Assembly (NCBI GenBank): GCA_002363575.1
Contig: DEWI01000138.1
Location: forward strand, 1 to 22,190
Direction of reading: 5' to 3'
DNA: 22,190 nt
Origin: Verrucomicrobia bacterium UBA3214
Lineage (GTDB): Bacteria > Verrucomicrobiota > Kiritimatiellia > RFP12 > UBA1067
How positions within the stretch are numbered: position 1 is the first letter of the stretch; each line of letters starts with the position of its first letter. The position numbers were made by a program, and so were the translations under genes. The notes beneath the pieces are model-generated. The model was not told where the DNA came from and did not search any database. It saw only the letters and a program-made list of their open reading frames with translations. Positions 21,761 through 22,190 of this stretch are shown here, one piece after another.

Positions 21761-22190
21761 ATGATGAAGTTTTCCGGGACACTCACCCTTTCGGTCGTCG
21801 TCGCCGCGCTGGCGTTCCGCGCGGACGCTGGGGAACTCGCGCACGACGCCGCCTCGCTTGCGCGGGCGCTGACTGCACAGGACGGCGCAGGGGTGAAGTT
21901 CGACTTCTCCGCCGTCGTCACATACGTTTGCACCAACAGCTTCGGCAGGAGCATCAACATCGCGGCGGAGGACGCCTCGGGAGCCGCCCTCGTGTGCACG
22001 TCCGACGAGGTCCGGCCCTCCGTCCTGCCGATGCCCGGCGATACGGCGCGCTTCACCGGGGAGGTCAGGGAGAACGTCTACGGACGCAACTTCGCCGTCC
22101 TCGACACATACGAGCTCGCATCGCGCGGCAAGGCGCCGACTCCGATGGAGCTCACGCACGATGCGATGCTCAGCGGCTCCTACGACTACA
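21761..22190 (+). CDS. exported protein, N-terminus only; resembles PVC-type sensor domain
   Basis: The frame is open to the window edge (143 codons). MMKFSGTLTLSVVVAALAFRADA is a Sec signal or first membrane segment. The rest has an OB-fold-like beta pattern (VKFDFSAVVTYVC, INIAAEDASGAALVC, PGDTARFTGEVRENVYG) and ends with GKAPTPMELTHDAMLSGSYD. A strand pattern followed by a G-x-x-P-x-P ... L-x-S-G-x-Y-D linker resembles the tandem periplasmic sensor region in front of many Verrucomicrobia/Acidobacteria-type histidine kinases. The rest of the gene is outside the window, so a free secreted OB-fold protein is equally possible. It is divergent from the LamG gene, 168 bp apart. ATG 21761 is chosen from the leaderless promoter; the next ATG follows immediately. 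Confidence 0.75.
   Translation, partial: MMKFSGTLTLSVVVAALAFRADAGELAHDAASLARALTAQDGAGVKFDFSAVVTYVCTNSFGRSINIAAEDASGAALVCTSDEVRPSVLPMPGDTARFTGEVRENVYGRNFAVLDTYELASRGKAPTPMELTHDAMLSGSYDY

Overview
The window is GC-rich bacterial chromosome with tightly packed genes. The mix points to a Gram-negative member of the PVC group, most likely Kiritimatiellota/Lentisphaerota-like. The pointers are a huge secreted LamG/InlB-repeat protein, an AsmA-like and a LolA-like envelope protein, GYF_2-domain proteins, a vSGLT-type sugar symporter and a Verrucomicrobia-style sensor N-terminus. This assignment is inference from gene content; there is no rRNA or other phylogenetic marker. I saw no tRNA, rRNA, CRISPR array, insertion sequence or integrase.

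Layout. (1) 1-1769, plus strand: the possible last codons of an upstream gene, then rnhB (RNase HII) and tatD. (2) 1779-5517, minus strand, read right to left: a truncated FGGY sugar-kinase remnant, a Na+/sugar symporter, a membrane-anchored CbbX/SpoVK-type AAA+ ATPase and a small membrane coiled-coil protein. (3) 5638-9689, minus strand: two paralogous GYF-domain proteins carrying PVEKIVE repeats, the second with a long coiled coil, then a secreted TPR protein. (4) 9830-15222, minus strand: a TPR lipoprotein-like protein, a LolA-like protein, an AsmA-like protein (4-bp overlap with the LolA-like gene) and glycogen phosphorylase. (5) 15266-17601, minus strand: a calcineurin-like phosphoesterase and an exported BNR/sialidase-fold protein. 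(6) 17753-21592, minus strand: a 1279-aa secreted LamG protein. (7) 21761-end, plus strand: the beginning of an exported protein that resembles the sensor region of PVC-type histidine kinases. No stretch over 300 bases lacks a gene; the longest gaps are 24-226 (leader and promoter), 21593-21760 (divergent promoters), 17602-17752 (terminator) and 9690-9829 (hairpin).

How the genes fit together. Regions 4 to 6 are mostly envelope and export functions: outer-membrane lipid or lipoprotein traffic, surface adhesion or glycan binding, and extracellular glycan or phosphoester processing. Regions 2 and 4 also carry sugar uptake and glycogen use.

The most notable signals are these. A perfect extended -10 box, TGGTATAAT, occurs exactly four times, always just before a gene, and in three cases so close to the start codon that the mRNA should be leaderless or nearly so. 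The phosphoesterase has a Tat-like signal peptide scrambled by two compensating G-tract frameshifts. A sugar kinase is cut to 86 residues in front of its transporter. A GYF/PVEKIVE-repeat/coiled-coil gene cluster looks structural and has no assigned function.
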